A stretch of DNA of 64,000 nucleotides from an uncultured Sphingomonas sp. (lineage in GTDB: Bacteria; Pseudomonadota; Alphaproteobacteria; Sphingomonadales; Sphingomonadaceae). Shown here one piece after another: positions 53,829-62,245 of the stretch. The notes under the pieces were generated by a model, which searched no databases, was not told the DNA's origin, and saw only the letters and a list, made by a program, of their open reading frames with translations. The number at the start of each line of letters is the position of its first letter. The stretch's first letter is position 1. A program made the translations under genes and the position numbers. The stretch spans positions 1-64,000 of the forward strand of contig NZ_CAKZHV010000069.1 of assembly GCF_936927845.1 (NCBI RefSeq). Direction: 5' to 3'.

Positions 53829-53904
53829 TGGTGCCGCTTACAGGACTCGAACCTGTGACCCCCGCATTACGAATGCGATGCTCTACCAGCTGAGCTAAAG
53901 CGGC
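53829..53904 (-). tRNA. tRNA-Thr (anticodon CGT), transposon target
   Basis: Cloverleaf by eye on the minus strand: acceptor GCCGCTT pairs with AAGCGGC; D arm GCTC...GAGC; anticodon stem TCGCA/TGCGG with loop TTCGTAA (anticodon CGT); T arm ACAGG-TTCGAGT-CCTGT; discriminator A and an encoded CCA. The gene is complete, so the element did not disrupt it. Confidence 0.95.
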
Positions 53905-54106
53905 CTGGTGCGCCCATCTGGGGGCGAGGCGCGGCGCTTAGCAGCTGTATCGGGAGGTGACAAGCGCGATCGTAGGGTGTCGCGCGGCCGCCTCGATGGC
54001 GCGCCTTTCCTCGACCGCTTTACGCCGCGTTTACGCGTGGGGGTGCATGCCGGTGGGAGAAAGGCCGCGCCGGCGGGGGCGCGATTCTGCCGGGAAAGAA
54101 CAGGTT

Positions 54107-55402
54107 ATGGACAGCGCGCGCGGCCACAACGGTGACGGACACAGTGGCGCCGATGGCATCAGGCAGGACAATGAGCCGGCTCCGGGCGGCGTCGGTGAGC
54201 CGCAGATCAAGATCGGCAGCGACGAGCGGCGCATGCACGTGCGCGCCTACAATCACTGGGTGTCGCTGCTCGCCGATCGGCCGTTCCCGACCATCGCCGA
54301 TCTGAACCCCGCGCAGATCGCCGATTTCGGCCCGCACAGCGTCCTGCTCGATTTCAGTGACGGCCTGGAGAACCCCGCCATTCAGTTCCTGGGTGTCGCC
54401 TTGCGCGCCGAATGCGGTGTCGACCATTCGATCACCAGCATCGCGCAAGTGCCGCCGCGCTCGCTTCTGTCGCGGCTGACCGACCATTACCTGCAAATCA
54501 TCGCCAACCGCGCGCCGGTCGGGTTCGAGGCCGAGTTCGTCGGCATCCGCGGGCACAACACCTTTTATCGCGGCATTTTGATGCCGTTCTCGTCCGACGG
54601 CGCGGCGATCGATTACATCTACGGCGTGATCAACTGGAAGGAGATGGTCAGCAGCGACGCGCAGGCGCGGCTCGATGCCGAGTTGGCGAGCGCGGTGCGC
54701 GCGGCACCGCGTGCGAGCGATCTGTCGCCCGTCTGGGCCGACGGACCGAGCGCTGCTCCTGCGCTGCACGTCAGCGCCGATGCCGATCTGATCGAGCGGC
54801 TGGCATTGGCGCGCGAGAGCGCCGCGGCTGCCCGCACCGCACGGTCGCGCAGCCGCGCGGCGCATTACCGCGCGCTGGGTCGTGCACATGATTTCGCGCG
54901 CGCGGCTGCGCGCGCGCCGCTCGCCTACGCCGACCTGCTGGACGGCGCGGGCATCGCCCATCACGCACGCGCACCGCTCAGCACCGTGGCACGGCTGGTG
55001 TTCGGCGCCGCAGCCGACGAGCATGCACGCGAGGCGCATGCGCGCGAAGGGCGCGGGGCCGAGATCGCTGAGGCGAGTGCGATCCTCGCCTATGCGCGCC
55101 GTCGCGACGTGCCCGAGGGCGGGCTGCCGCGCCTGATCGAGGCACTGCCGGGCGGCGCGCGCGGAATGGTGGCCGAGGAGCGCGCAGCACGCCGTCGTGC
55201 CGCTGCCCGCGCCGCGCCGACGCCGCTCGCCGCGCGCGACGTGCTGGCACGGGTCGCCGGTGCCGACGCGCTCGGGCTGGAAGAAAATCCGGGCGAGCCG
55301 GTGGTGCTGCTGGGCCGCGTCGCAGCGGACGGCTCCGTCGACGTCGTCGGCGCGAGTGCCGAGCCACTGCTCGCCCGACGCGTCCTCGCACGGCTGCGCT
55401 GA
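54107..55402 (+). CDS. PAS-domain protein (PF07310-type), 431 aa
   Basis: A PAS-like fold of the alphaproteobacterial kind over residues 35-170: RAYNHWVSLLADRPFPTIAD, LNPAQIADFGPHSVLLDF, then IDYIYGVINWKEMV. The C-terminal 250 residues are Ala/Arg-rich helices. It may sense a signal and relay it to the cell cycle or stress response, but no output domain is recognised. ATG at 54107 has GGGAAAGAA upstream; the frame opens at 53957. First chromosomal gene beyond the tRNA. Confidence 0.7.
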   Translation: MDSARGHNGDGHSGADGIRQDNEPAPGGVGEPQIKIGSDERRMHVRAYNHWVSLLADRPFPTIADLNPAQIADFGPHSVLLDFSDGLENPAIQFLGVALRAECGVDHSITSIAQVPPRSLLSRLTDHYLQIIANRAPVGFEAEFVGIRGHNTFYRGILMPFSSDGAAIDYIYGVINWKEMVSSDAQARLDAELASAVRAAPRASDLSPVWADGPSAAPALHVSADADLIERLALARESAAAARTARSRSRAAHYRALGRAHDFARAAARAPLAYADLLDGAGIAHHARAPLSTVARLVFGAAADEHAREAHAREGRGAEIAEASAILAYARRRDVPEGGLPRLIEALPGGARGMVAEERAARRRAAARAAPTPLAARDVLARVAGADALGLEENPGEPVVLLGRVAADGSVDVVGASAEPLLARRVLARLR

Positions 55403-55527
55403 GCCGAACCCGCCCGGCGACCCTTGGGGCTGGTTCATGCGGGGCGGGTCGTGCAGGCCGGCTCGTGCGGGGGTTGAGCTATGATCGTGACGGGCGCATA
55501 GCCGCGGTCATGGCGAGGAAGTTACAG

Positions 55528-58500
55528 ATGATACTGTCTGACACGTTGGCGGCGCGTCTTACCCACGGCGCACTGCCCGACGAGTTGCACGATTTTTCTC
55601 CGACCGAGCAGGCGAGCGCGGCCGAATTCCTGATTGCGACCGGTGCGACGCGCGCGCCCGGCACGCCCGCGATCGCGCTGGAGCCGCTGCCGGGGGACGG
55701 CGGTCCGCGCCAGATGCGCGTCGCGATCGTCAACGACGACATGCCGTTTCTGGTCGATTCGATCGCGGGCGCGATCGGCGCGCGCGACATCGCGATCGAG
55801 CGGATCATCCACCCCGTCGTGCAGGTGTCGCGCGACGTGGACGGTCACCTGACCGCGATCGACACCGCCGGCGGCGCGCGCGAATCGATGATCTACCTCG
55901 AGATGGACCGCGCCGATGCGCGCGACCGGCGCGAGTTGATCGAGGAACTCGCCGGCGTGCTCGCCAACGTTCGCGCGGCGACGCGCGACTGGCGCGCGAT
56001 GCAGGCCGCACTCGCGCACGACGCGGGCACGCTCGACGACACCGGCGGGGAGGCGGAGGGTGCGAGCCTGTTGCGCTGGTTCCTCGACCGTCATTTCACG
56101 CTGCTGGGGCATCAGCGTTGGAGCGCCGCGGACGGCGCCGACACCGCGGGTGCGCTCGGCATCATGCGGCTGGAGCACGCGGTGCCGATCCTCGCCGACC
56201 GCTCGCGCCATCTCGCGATCGAGTGGTTCCAGGCCGGCAACAAGGCGCCCTTGCTGCTCAAGTCGAGCCTGATTTCGCCGGTTCATCGCCGGGTCCCGCT
56301 CGACCTGCTGGTGGTGCCGATCACGCAGGGCGGGCGCGTCACCGGCCTGTCGATCACCGCCGGACTGTGGACCTCGGCCGCGCTCAACGCGCCGCCGCGC
56401 AGCGTACCCGTGCTGCGCCAGCGCGTGGCGGAGTTCGAGGGCAAGTTCGGCTTCGATCCCGCGGGACACACCGGCAAGGCGCTGATGCACGCGCTGGCCT
56501 CTTTGCCGCACGATCTCGTGACCGGATTTGACAGCGCGTCGGTCGAGCAACTGGCCTTGAGCGCGATGAGCATCGCCGACCGACCGCGGCCCAAGCTGGT
56601 GCTGGTGCGCTCGCCATTGGGGCGGCACCTGTTCGCGTTCGTGTGGCTGCCGCGCGAGGACGCAACAACGGCGCGTCGCGTCGCGATCGGCGACATGCTG
56701 GGTGAGGCGGCAGGCGGGCGCGTGATCAACTGGGCGATCAGCCTGGAGGATCAGGTGGTCGCGCTGCTGCGCTTCACCATCGACCTGCGCGAGGGCGGGC
56801 GGATGCCGGAGGTCGAGCCGCTCGACCAGCGGCTGGCGCGTATGGTGCGCGGCTGGGTGCCCGACGTCGAGGCTGCACTGGCCGAGCGCATCCCCGCCAC
56901 ACGCGCCGCGCGGCTGGCGCTCCGCTATGCCGCGGCATTCCCGGCCAATTACCGCAACGTGTCGAGCGCGGACGAAGCGGCGCAGGACATCGTGCGGTTG
57001 TCGATGCTGGAGGGCGAGGGGGATCGGCAGGTCTACCTCTACCCGACAGCCGCGGGCGAGGATCACCGGCTCAAGATCTACAAGTTGAACGGTGCGCTGG
57101 CCTTGTCGGATGCGGTGCCGGTGCTGGAGAATTTCGGCTTTCGCGTGGTGGGCGAACTGCCGACGCGGCTGCGCGAGGCCGATAACGCCTTTGTGCACGA
57201 TTTCGTCGTCGAAGCCCCCGACGCAGCGTTCGACGATCGTCCCGAGGTGCTGGAAGCAGCGATCGCGGCCACGCTGCGCGGCGCAGCGGAGAATGACGCC
57301 TTCAACAGCCTGGTGGTCGCAGCCGGACTGAGCCCGCAGGCGACCGTGCTGTTTCGCGCGTGGTATCGCTATCTTCGCCAGGCGGGCCTGACCTATACTA
57401 TGTCGACCGTGGTTGACGCGCTGGCGCGAAACGCGCGCCTTGCCCGCACGCTGATCGCACGCTTCCACGCGCTGCACGATCCCTCGTTCAGCGGCGACGC
57501 GGGCGAGAGCGACGAGGAGATTACCGCGGCGCTCGACGCGGTGAGCGCGATCGACGACGACCGCATCCTGCGCGCCTTCCGCGCAGTGATCGACGCGACA
57601 TTGCGCACCAACGCCTTTACGCCTGCGGCCAACGAAGCGCTTGCGTTCAAGCTCGACAGCGCCCTCTTGCCGGGCCTGCCCAAGCCGCTGCCGTGGCGCG
57701 AGGTGTGGGTCTATTCCCCGCGGGTCGAGGGCATCCACCTGCGCGCCGGCCCGGTGGCGCGCGGTGGCCTGCGCTGGTCGGACCGCCGCGACGATTTCCG
57801 CACGGAGATCCTCGGGCTGATGAAAGCGCAGCGGGTCAAGAACGCGGTGATCGTGCCAACCGGTGCGAAGGGCGGCTTCTACGCCAAGCAGCTACCCGCC
57901 CCGTCGAACCGCGATGCCTGGCTGGCGGAAGGAACCGAGGCGTATCGCATCTTTATCTGTACGCTGCTGTCGATCACCGACAACATCGTCGGCACCGGCG
58001 TCGTCCATCCGGACGGCGTCGTGATCCGCGACGGCGAGGACCCGTATTTCGTCGTCGCCGCCGACAAGGGTACCGCGACGTTCAGCGATGTCGCCAACGC
58101 GCTGGCGCTCGAGCGCGACTTCTGGCTGGGCGACGCCTTCGCCAGCGGCGGCAGCGTCGGCTACGACCACAAGGCGATGGGCATCACCGCCAAGGGCGCG
58201 TGGGTTTCGGTCCAGCGCCACTTCGCCGAGCGCGGGGTGGACGTGCAGACGCAACCCATTCGCGTCGTCGGCTGCGGCGACATGTCGGGCGACGTGTTCG
58301 GCAACGGCATGCTCTTGTCCAAGGCGATAAAGCTGGTCGCCGCGTTCGACCACCGCCACATCTTCCTAGATCCCGACCCCGATCCCGAGACGAGCTGGAA
58401 CGAGCGCGCGCGCATGTTCGCGCTGCCGCGCTCGTCATGGGCGGATTATTCGGCGCCCTTATCGGCGGGGGGCGGAGTCCACAGCCGCGCGGCCAAGTCG

Positions 58501-60144
58501 ATCACGATCACGCCCGAGGTCGCCGCCGCGCTCGACATTCCAGTCGGTGAGATGGAGCCGTCGCTGCTGATTGCCGCGATCCTGAAATCGCCGGTCGACC
58601 TGATCTGGTTCGGCGGTATCGGCACCTATGTGAAGGCCGCGGCGGAGAATAACGCGACCGTCGGCGATCCCGCCAACGACCGTCAGCGCGTTGATGCGGA
58701 GGAGCTACGCGCGATCGCGATCGGCGAGGGTGCGAACCTGGGCGTGACGCAGGCCGCGCGCATCGCCTTTGCCGCGCACGGGGGCCGCATTAACACCGAC
58801 TTCATCGACAACTCGGCCGGCGTCGATTGCTCAGACAACGAGGTCAACATCAAGATCGCGTTGAACCGCGAGATGACCGAGGGGCGGCTCGGCTACGAGG
58901 ATCGTAACGCGCTGCTCGCCAGCATGACCGACGACATCGCGCACTTGGTACTGGAGGACAACCGCCTCCAGACGCTGGCGCTGTCGATCGCCGAAGGATC
59001 GGGCAACGAAGCCGCACAAGCGGTGCCGAGCTACGTTCGCGTGATGGAAGTGTTCGAGGAAGCCGGGCGGCTCGATCGCAAGGTCGAGGGGCTCGCCTCC
59101 AACGTCGACTTCCTGCGCCGCGGCGTCGACGGGCGCGGCCTCACGCGACCCGAGCTCGCGGTGCTGCTCGCGACCGCCAAGCTCGCGTTGCAGGACGCGA
59201 TCGAGGGAAGCGCGCTCGGGCTCGATCCCGCGCTCGTGCCCGACCTCCACGCCGCCTTCCCAGCCGCGATGCAGGAGCGGTTCGCGGACGCGATCGATCA
59301 GCATCGGCTGCGCGGGGAGATCGTTGCGACCAAGCTTGCAAACCGGATCGTCAACAGGATCGGCATTCTGCATCCGTTCGAGCTGGCAGAAGAGGAGGGC
59401 GCGGCACTCGCCGACATTGCGGCGATGTTCGTGGTCGCCGAACGGCAGTTCGGCCTGGCCGGATTGTGGCGCGAGATCGAGCAGACCGCGATGCCCGAGG
59501 CGGCGCGCTACGCCTTGTTCGACGAGGTCGCGGTCGCGACGCGCTCGCACGTCGCCGACCTGCTGCGCGTCGAGGCGCCGGGCACAATGCCCTCGGCGGT
59601 GCTCGAACGGCTGGGGCAGGGGATCGCGCGGCTCGACGCCGCGGCGCGCGACCTGCTGCTCGAGGAAGCGCAGGCGCAGAGCCGTCGCATCGCCGCGACG
59701 CTGGAGGGGACGGGCGCGCCCGCCGACCTCGTCGCGCGGGTCGTGCGCTTGTTCGAGCTCGACGGCGTCGTCGGGCTCGCCGATCTGGGTGGCCGCTCGC
59801 AGGTCGACGAGACGCGGCTGGCGCGTGCCTTCACGCATCTGGGCCAGGCGCTCGGGCTCGATTGGGCGCAGTCGACCGCGGCGCGGATCACCTCGAGCGA
59901 TCCGTGGGAGCGGTTGCTGATCGCGGGGCTCGCGCGCGATTTCCAGCAGCTGCGGCTCGATTTCCTCGGTCGCACCGCGAACGGCGCACCCGAGGAGGCG
60001 GTGGAGCGCTGGCTTGCCGCGAACGCGACCCGCGTCGGGCAGTTCAAGGCGGTGGTCGACCGCGCGCGCCACGCGTCCGCGCCCAATGCGGCGATGCTCG
60101 CGCAGATCGCGGGGCAGGCGCGCGTGCTGCTGGGGCGCTCGTAA
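55528..60144 (+). CDS. gdhB: Large NAD-dependent glutamate dehydrogenase, 1538 aa
   Basis: Oxidises glutamate to 2-oxoglutarate and ammonia. The catalytic core has GPVARGGLRWSDRRDDFRTE, then VIVPTGAKGGFYAK, the nucleotide-fold region with VVGCGDMSGDVFGNGMLLS, and a 1,500-residue layout typical of GDH-180 enzymes. ATG 55528 has GAGGAAG seven bases upstream; the frame opens at 55465. The N-terminal ACT-like region and the HD-like tail are present. Symbol is the common one for this family and not certain for this organism. Confidence 0.92.
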   Translation: MILSDTLAARLTHGALPDELHDFSPTEQASAAEFLIATGATRAPGTPAIALEPLPGDGGPRQMRVAIVNDDMPFLVDSIAGAIGARDIAIERIIHPVVQVSRDVDGHLTAIDTAGGARESMIYLEMDRADARDRRELIEELAGVLANVRAATRDWRAMQAALAHDAGTLDDTGGEAEGASLLRWFLDRHFTLLGHQRWSAADGADTAGALGIMRLEHAVPILADRSRHLAIEWFQAGNKAPLLLKSSLISPVHRRVPLDLLVVPITQGGRVTGLSITAGLWTSAALNAPPRSVPVLRQRVAEFEGKFGFDPAGHTGKALMHALASLPHDLVTGFDSASVEQLALSAMSIADRPRPKLVLVRSPLGRHLFAFVWLPREDATTARRVAIGDMLGEAAGGRVINWAISLEDQVVALLRFTIDLREGGRMPEVEPLDQRLARMVRGWVPDVEAALAERIPATRAARLALRYAAAFPANYRNVSSADEAAQDIVRLSMLEGEGDRQVYLYPTAAGEDHRLKIYKLNGALALSDAVPVLENFGFRVVGELPTRLREADNAFVHDFVVEAPDAAFDDRPEVLEAAIAATLRGAAENDAFNSLVVAAGLSPQATVLFRAWYRYLRQAGLTYTMSTVVDALARNARLARTLIARFHALHDPSFSGDAGESDEEITAALDAVSAIDDDRILRAFRAVIDATLRTNAFTPAANEALAFKLDSALLPGLPKPLPWREVWVYSPRVEGIHLRAGPVARGGLRWSDRRDDFRTEILGLMKAQRVKNAVIVPTGAKGGFYAKQLPAPSNRDAWLAEGTEAYRIFICTLLSITDNIVGTGVVHPDGVVIRDGEDPYFVVAADKGTATFSDVANALALERDFWLGDAFASGGSVGYDHKAMGITAKGAWVSVQRHFAERGVDVQTQPIRVVGCGDMSGDVFGNGMLLSKAIKLVAAFDHRHIFLDPDPDPETSWNERARMFALPRSSWADYSAPLSAGGGVHSRAAKSITITPEVAAALDIPVGEMEPSLLIAAILKSPVDLIWFGGIGTYVKAAAENNATVGDPANDRQRVDAEELRAIAIGEGANLGVTQAARIAFAAHGGRINTDFIDNSAGVDCSDNEVNIKIALNREMTEGRLGYEDRNALLASMTDDIAHLVLEDNRLQTLALSIAEGSGNEAAQAVPSYVRVMEVFEEAGRLDRKVEGLASNVDFLRRGVDGRGLTRPELAVLLATAKLALQDAIEGSALGLDPALVPDLHAAFPAAMQERFADAIDQHRLRGEIVATKLANRIVNRIGILHPFELAEEEGAALADIAAMFVVAERQFGLAGLWREIEQTAMPEAARYALFDEVAVATRSHVADLLRVEAPGTMPSAVLERLGQGIARLDAAARDLLLEEAQAQSRRIAATLEGTGAPADLVARVVRLFELDGVVGLADLGGRSQVDETRLARAFTHLGQALGLDWAQSTAARITSSDPWERLLIAGLARDFQQLRLDFLGRTANGAPEEAVERWLAANATRVGQFKAVVDRARHASAPNAAMLAQIAGQARVLLGRS

Positions 60145-60147
60145 CCT

Positions 60148-60231
60148 CGTCACCCCGGACCTGATCCGGAGTCCCGCTTCTCTTGCACCGTCCAAGGAAC
60201 AGCGGGATCCCGGATCAAGTCCGGGATGACG
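60148..60231. repeat. Sphingomonad-type GC-rich intergenic palindrome
   Basis: Two arms (60148-60178 and 60201-60231) are imperfect inverted copies around CCCCGGACCTGATCCGGA and TCCCGGATCAAGTCCGGGAT. This is the REP-like element common between sphingomonad genes, here following gdh. It may act as transcript terminator. Confidence 0.8.
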
Positions 60232-60322
60232 GCTGGTGAGAGGTTCAGAGTGCGAAAGCCTGTTGCGCCGCGCGAGCAACGCCGCTAGTGGCAGCGCTCG
60301 GTCCTTCGTGGCCGGGCCGGGC

Positions 60323-60398
60323 GGGGCTGTAGCTCAGATGGGAGAGCGCTGCAATCGCACTGCAGAGGTCAGGGGTTCGATTCCCCTCAGCTCCACCA
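60323..60398 (+). tRNA. tRNA-Ala (anticodon CGC)
   Basis: Acceptor GGGGCTG pairs with CAGCTCC; D arm GCTC...GAGC; anticodon stem CTGCA/TGCAG with loop ATCGCAC (anticodon CGC); T arm AGGGG-TTCGATT-CCCCT; A-CCA encoded. The 32nd base is A and 33 is T. Confidence 0.92.
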
Positions 60399-60414
60399 CC
60401 CCGCCAACTTCACA

Positions 60415-60960
60415 TCACCATCCCGCGTCCGGCTGGCTGAGATAGGCCTGTTCCTCGGGCGACGACGCGCGCCCGAGCGCCGCGTTGCGCGACGGAAAGC
60501 GGCCGTAGCGCGCCTGCACGTCGCGGTGGTCGCGCGCGAAGGCGAGCGCTTCCTCGTCGCCCAATTCCTCAAACTTTTCGACCAACAGCGCCTGTAGTGC
60601 GGCGTCCTCCGCGTGCATCAGCGGCATGTACAGGAATTGCCGCTGCTCGGGCGTGTAGCGCGCCTCCCACCCGCGTTCGATCGCCGCGAGCGTCAACTCG
60701 CGCGCGAGATCGTCGGCGGCGAACGCCTCGGCCTCACCGCGGTGGATGTTGCGCGAGAACTGGTCGAGCAGGATGCTCGCGGCGAGCAGCGCCTCGGGCG
60801 TGTCGCGCCAACCTTGTGCGCGGCTCGCCAGCACCGCGTCGCGCAGGCCGCCGAACCGCTCGGCGATCGTGCGGTCGAGCGCGTCGTCCTTCGCGAAACG
60901 CTGCTCGGGCGTGATCCGAACGAACCAGAAGTCGAGCACGTCCTCCGGCTGGACGTTCAT
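60415..60960 (-). CDS. DUF924 family protein, 181 aa
   Basis: Family of unknown function with TPR-like helices. Signature: VLDFWFVRITPEQRFAKDDA, LDRTIAERFGG, then LLAASILLDQFSRNIHRGEA and FAADDLAREL. ATG 60960 gives MNVQPEDVLDFWF. A GTG at 60984 overlaps the stop of the upstream small membrane gene, so it may be the coupled start. Confidence 0.85.
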   Translation of the reverse strand: MNVQPEDVLDFWFVRITPEQRFAKDDALDRTIAERFGGLRDAVLASRAQGWRDTPEALLAASILLDQFSRNIHRGEAEAFAADDLARELTLAAIERGWEARYTPEQRQFLYMPLMHAEDAALQALLVEKFEELGDEEALAFARDHRDVQARYGRFPSRNAALGRASSPEEQAYLSQPDAGW

Positions 60961-60980
60961 CGTCCCATTCATCGCCCCAT

Positions 60981-61166
60981 TCACCGTAGCGCCGCCGCGA
61001 CCGCGTCGAGCAGGGTCACGCCCGCGAGCGGCCCGAAGATCAGCATCAGCAGATTGAAGACGACGATGTTGCGCATCACGCGCGCCTGTTTCGCGTTCAA
61101 TCGACGCACCGGACGGTTCGGCTGCCACGGCGGCGGCGGGGGCCAGTCGCGATTGTCGACGAACAT
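60981..61166 (-). CDS. Small membrane protein, 61 aa
   Basis: Pro-rich N-terminus (DWPPPPPWQP), basic middle, then one hydrophobic helix (NIVVFNLLMLIFGPLAGVTL). It probably spans the inner membrane once. Coupled to the DUF924 gene. No family known. Confidence 0.55.
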   Translation of the reverse strand: MFVDNRDWPPPPPWQPNRPVRRLNAKQARVMRNIVVFNLLMLIFGPLAGVTLLDAVAAALR

Positions 61167-61330
61167 CGTTTCCGTCTCCTCATGCCTCGTGGGCAGTGCA
61201 CACGACGGTAACGCTGCCCAACCCGCGCTATCAACCCCGCGAGCAGATCATTGTCGCGGCCGCGCACGCGCGTCAGCATATATCGCCCGCGAGGCGCCGC
61301 TGTTCCGGTGTCGATGACAGAGGATGACGA

Positions 61331-62245
61331 ATGGCGCCCGACCAGCGCACGCTGACCCATCTCGACCGGCTCGAGGCCGAGGCGATCCACATCATGCGCG
61401 AGGTGGTGGCGGAGTGCGAGCGCCCGGTGATGCTCTACTCGGTCGGCAAGGATTCGGCGGTCATGCTGCATCTGGCGCGCAAGGCGTTCTTCCCGTCGTC
61501 GCCGCCGTTCCCGCTGCTCCACGTCGACACGACATGGAAGTTCCGCGACATGTACGCGATGCGCGACCGCATGGCGCGCGAGAGCGGGATGGAATTGCTC
61601 ATCCACCGCAACCCCGACGCCGAGGCGCGCGGGATCAACCCGTTCGACCACGGCGCGCTCCACACCGATCTGTGGAAGACGGAAGGGCTGAAGCAGGCGC
61701 TGGACCTGCACGGTTTCGACGCCGCGTTCGGCGGCGCGCGCCGCGACGAGGAGAAGAGCCGTGCCAAGGAACGCGTCTTCTCGTTCCGCTCCGCCAATCA
61801 CCGCTGGGACCCGAAGAACCAGCGGCCCGAATTATGGAACCTCTATAACGCGCGGAAAGCGAAAGGCGAGAGCATCCGCGTCTTCCCGATCTCGAACTGG
61901 ACCGAGCTCGATATCTGGCAGTACATCGCCGCCGAGGACATTCCGATCGTCCCGCTCTACTTCGCCGCGCCGCGCCCCACGGTCGAGCGCGACGGCACGC
62001 TGCTGATGGTCGACGACGACCGCTTCCGGCTCCTGCCCGGTGAAGAGCCGGTCACCCGCTCGGTCCGGTTTCGCACCTTGGGCTGCTACCCGCTGACCGG
62101 CGCGGTCGAGAGCGAGGCCGCGACCTTGCCCGACGTGATCCGCGAGATGCTGCTCACCACCACCTCCGAGCGGCAGGGCCGCGCGATCGACCGCGACGCG
62201 GGCGACGCCAGCATGGAAAAGAAGAAGCAGGAGGGGTATTTCTGA
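61331..62245 (+). CDS. cysD: Sulfate adenylyltransferase subunit 2 (CysD), 304 aa
   Basis: Catalytic subunit that makes adenosine phosphosulfate from ATP and sulfate. PP-motif YSVGKDSAVMLHLARKAF, then PLLHVDTTWKFRDMYAMRDR, FGGARRDEEKSRAKER and a C-terminal CysD signature ending KKKQEGYF. Its stop overlaps the cysNC ATG (TGATG at 62243-62247). Confidence 0.95.
   Translation: MAPDQRTLTHLDRLEAEAIHIMREVVAECERPVMLYSVGKDSAVMLHLARKAFFPSSPPFPLLHVDTTWKFRDMYAMRDRMARESGMELLIHRNPDAEARGINPFDHGALHTDLWKTEGLKQALDLHGFDAAFGGARRDEEKSRAKERVFSFRSANHRWDPKNQRPELWNLYNARKAKGESIRVFPISNWTELDIWQYIAAEDIPIVPLYFAAPRPTVERDGTLLMVDDDRFRLLPGEEPVTRSVRFRTLGCYPLTGAVESEAATLPDVIREMLLTTTSERQGRAIDRDAGDASMEKKKQEGYF

Noticed and set aside
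1..53829. A tRNA-integrated genomic island made by a tyrosine recombinase
   Set aside because: No integrase gene was found, no repeat of the tRNA 3' end was noticed at the left boundary, and the TSD plus Tn7 tips explain the insertion.
55522..57738. 738-aa minus-strand ORF
   Set aside because: Antisense shadow of the glutamate dehydrogenase gene.
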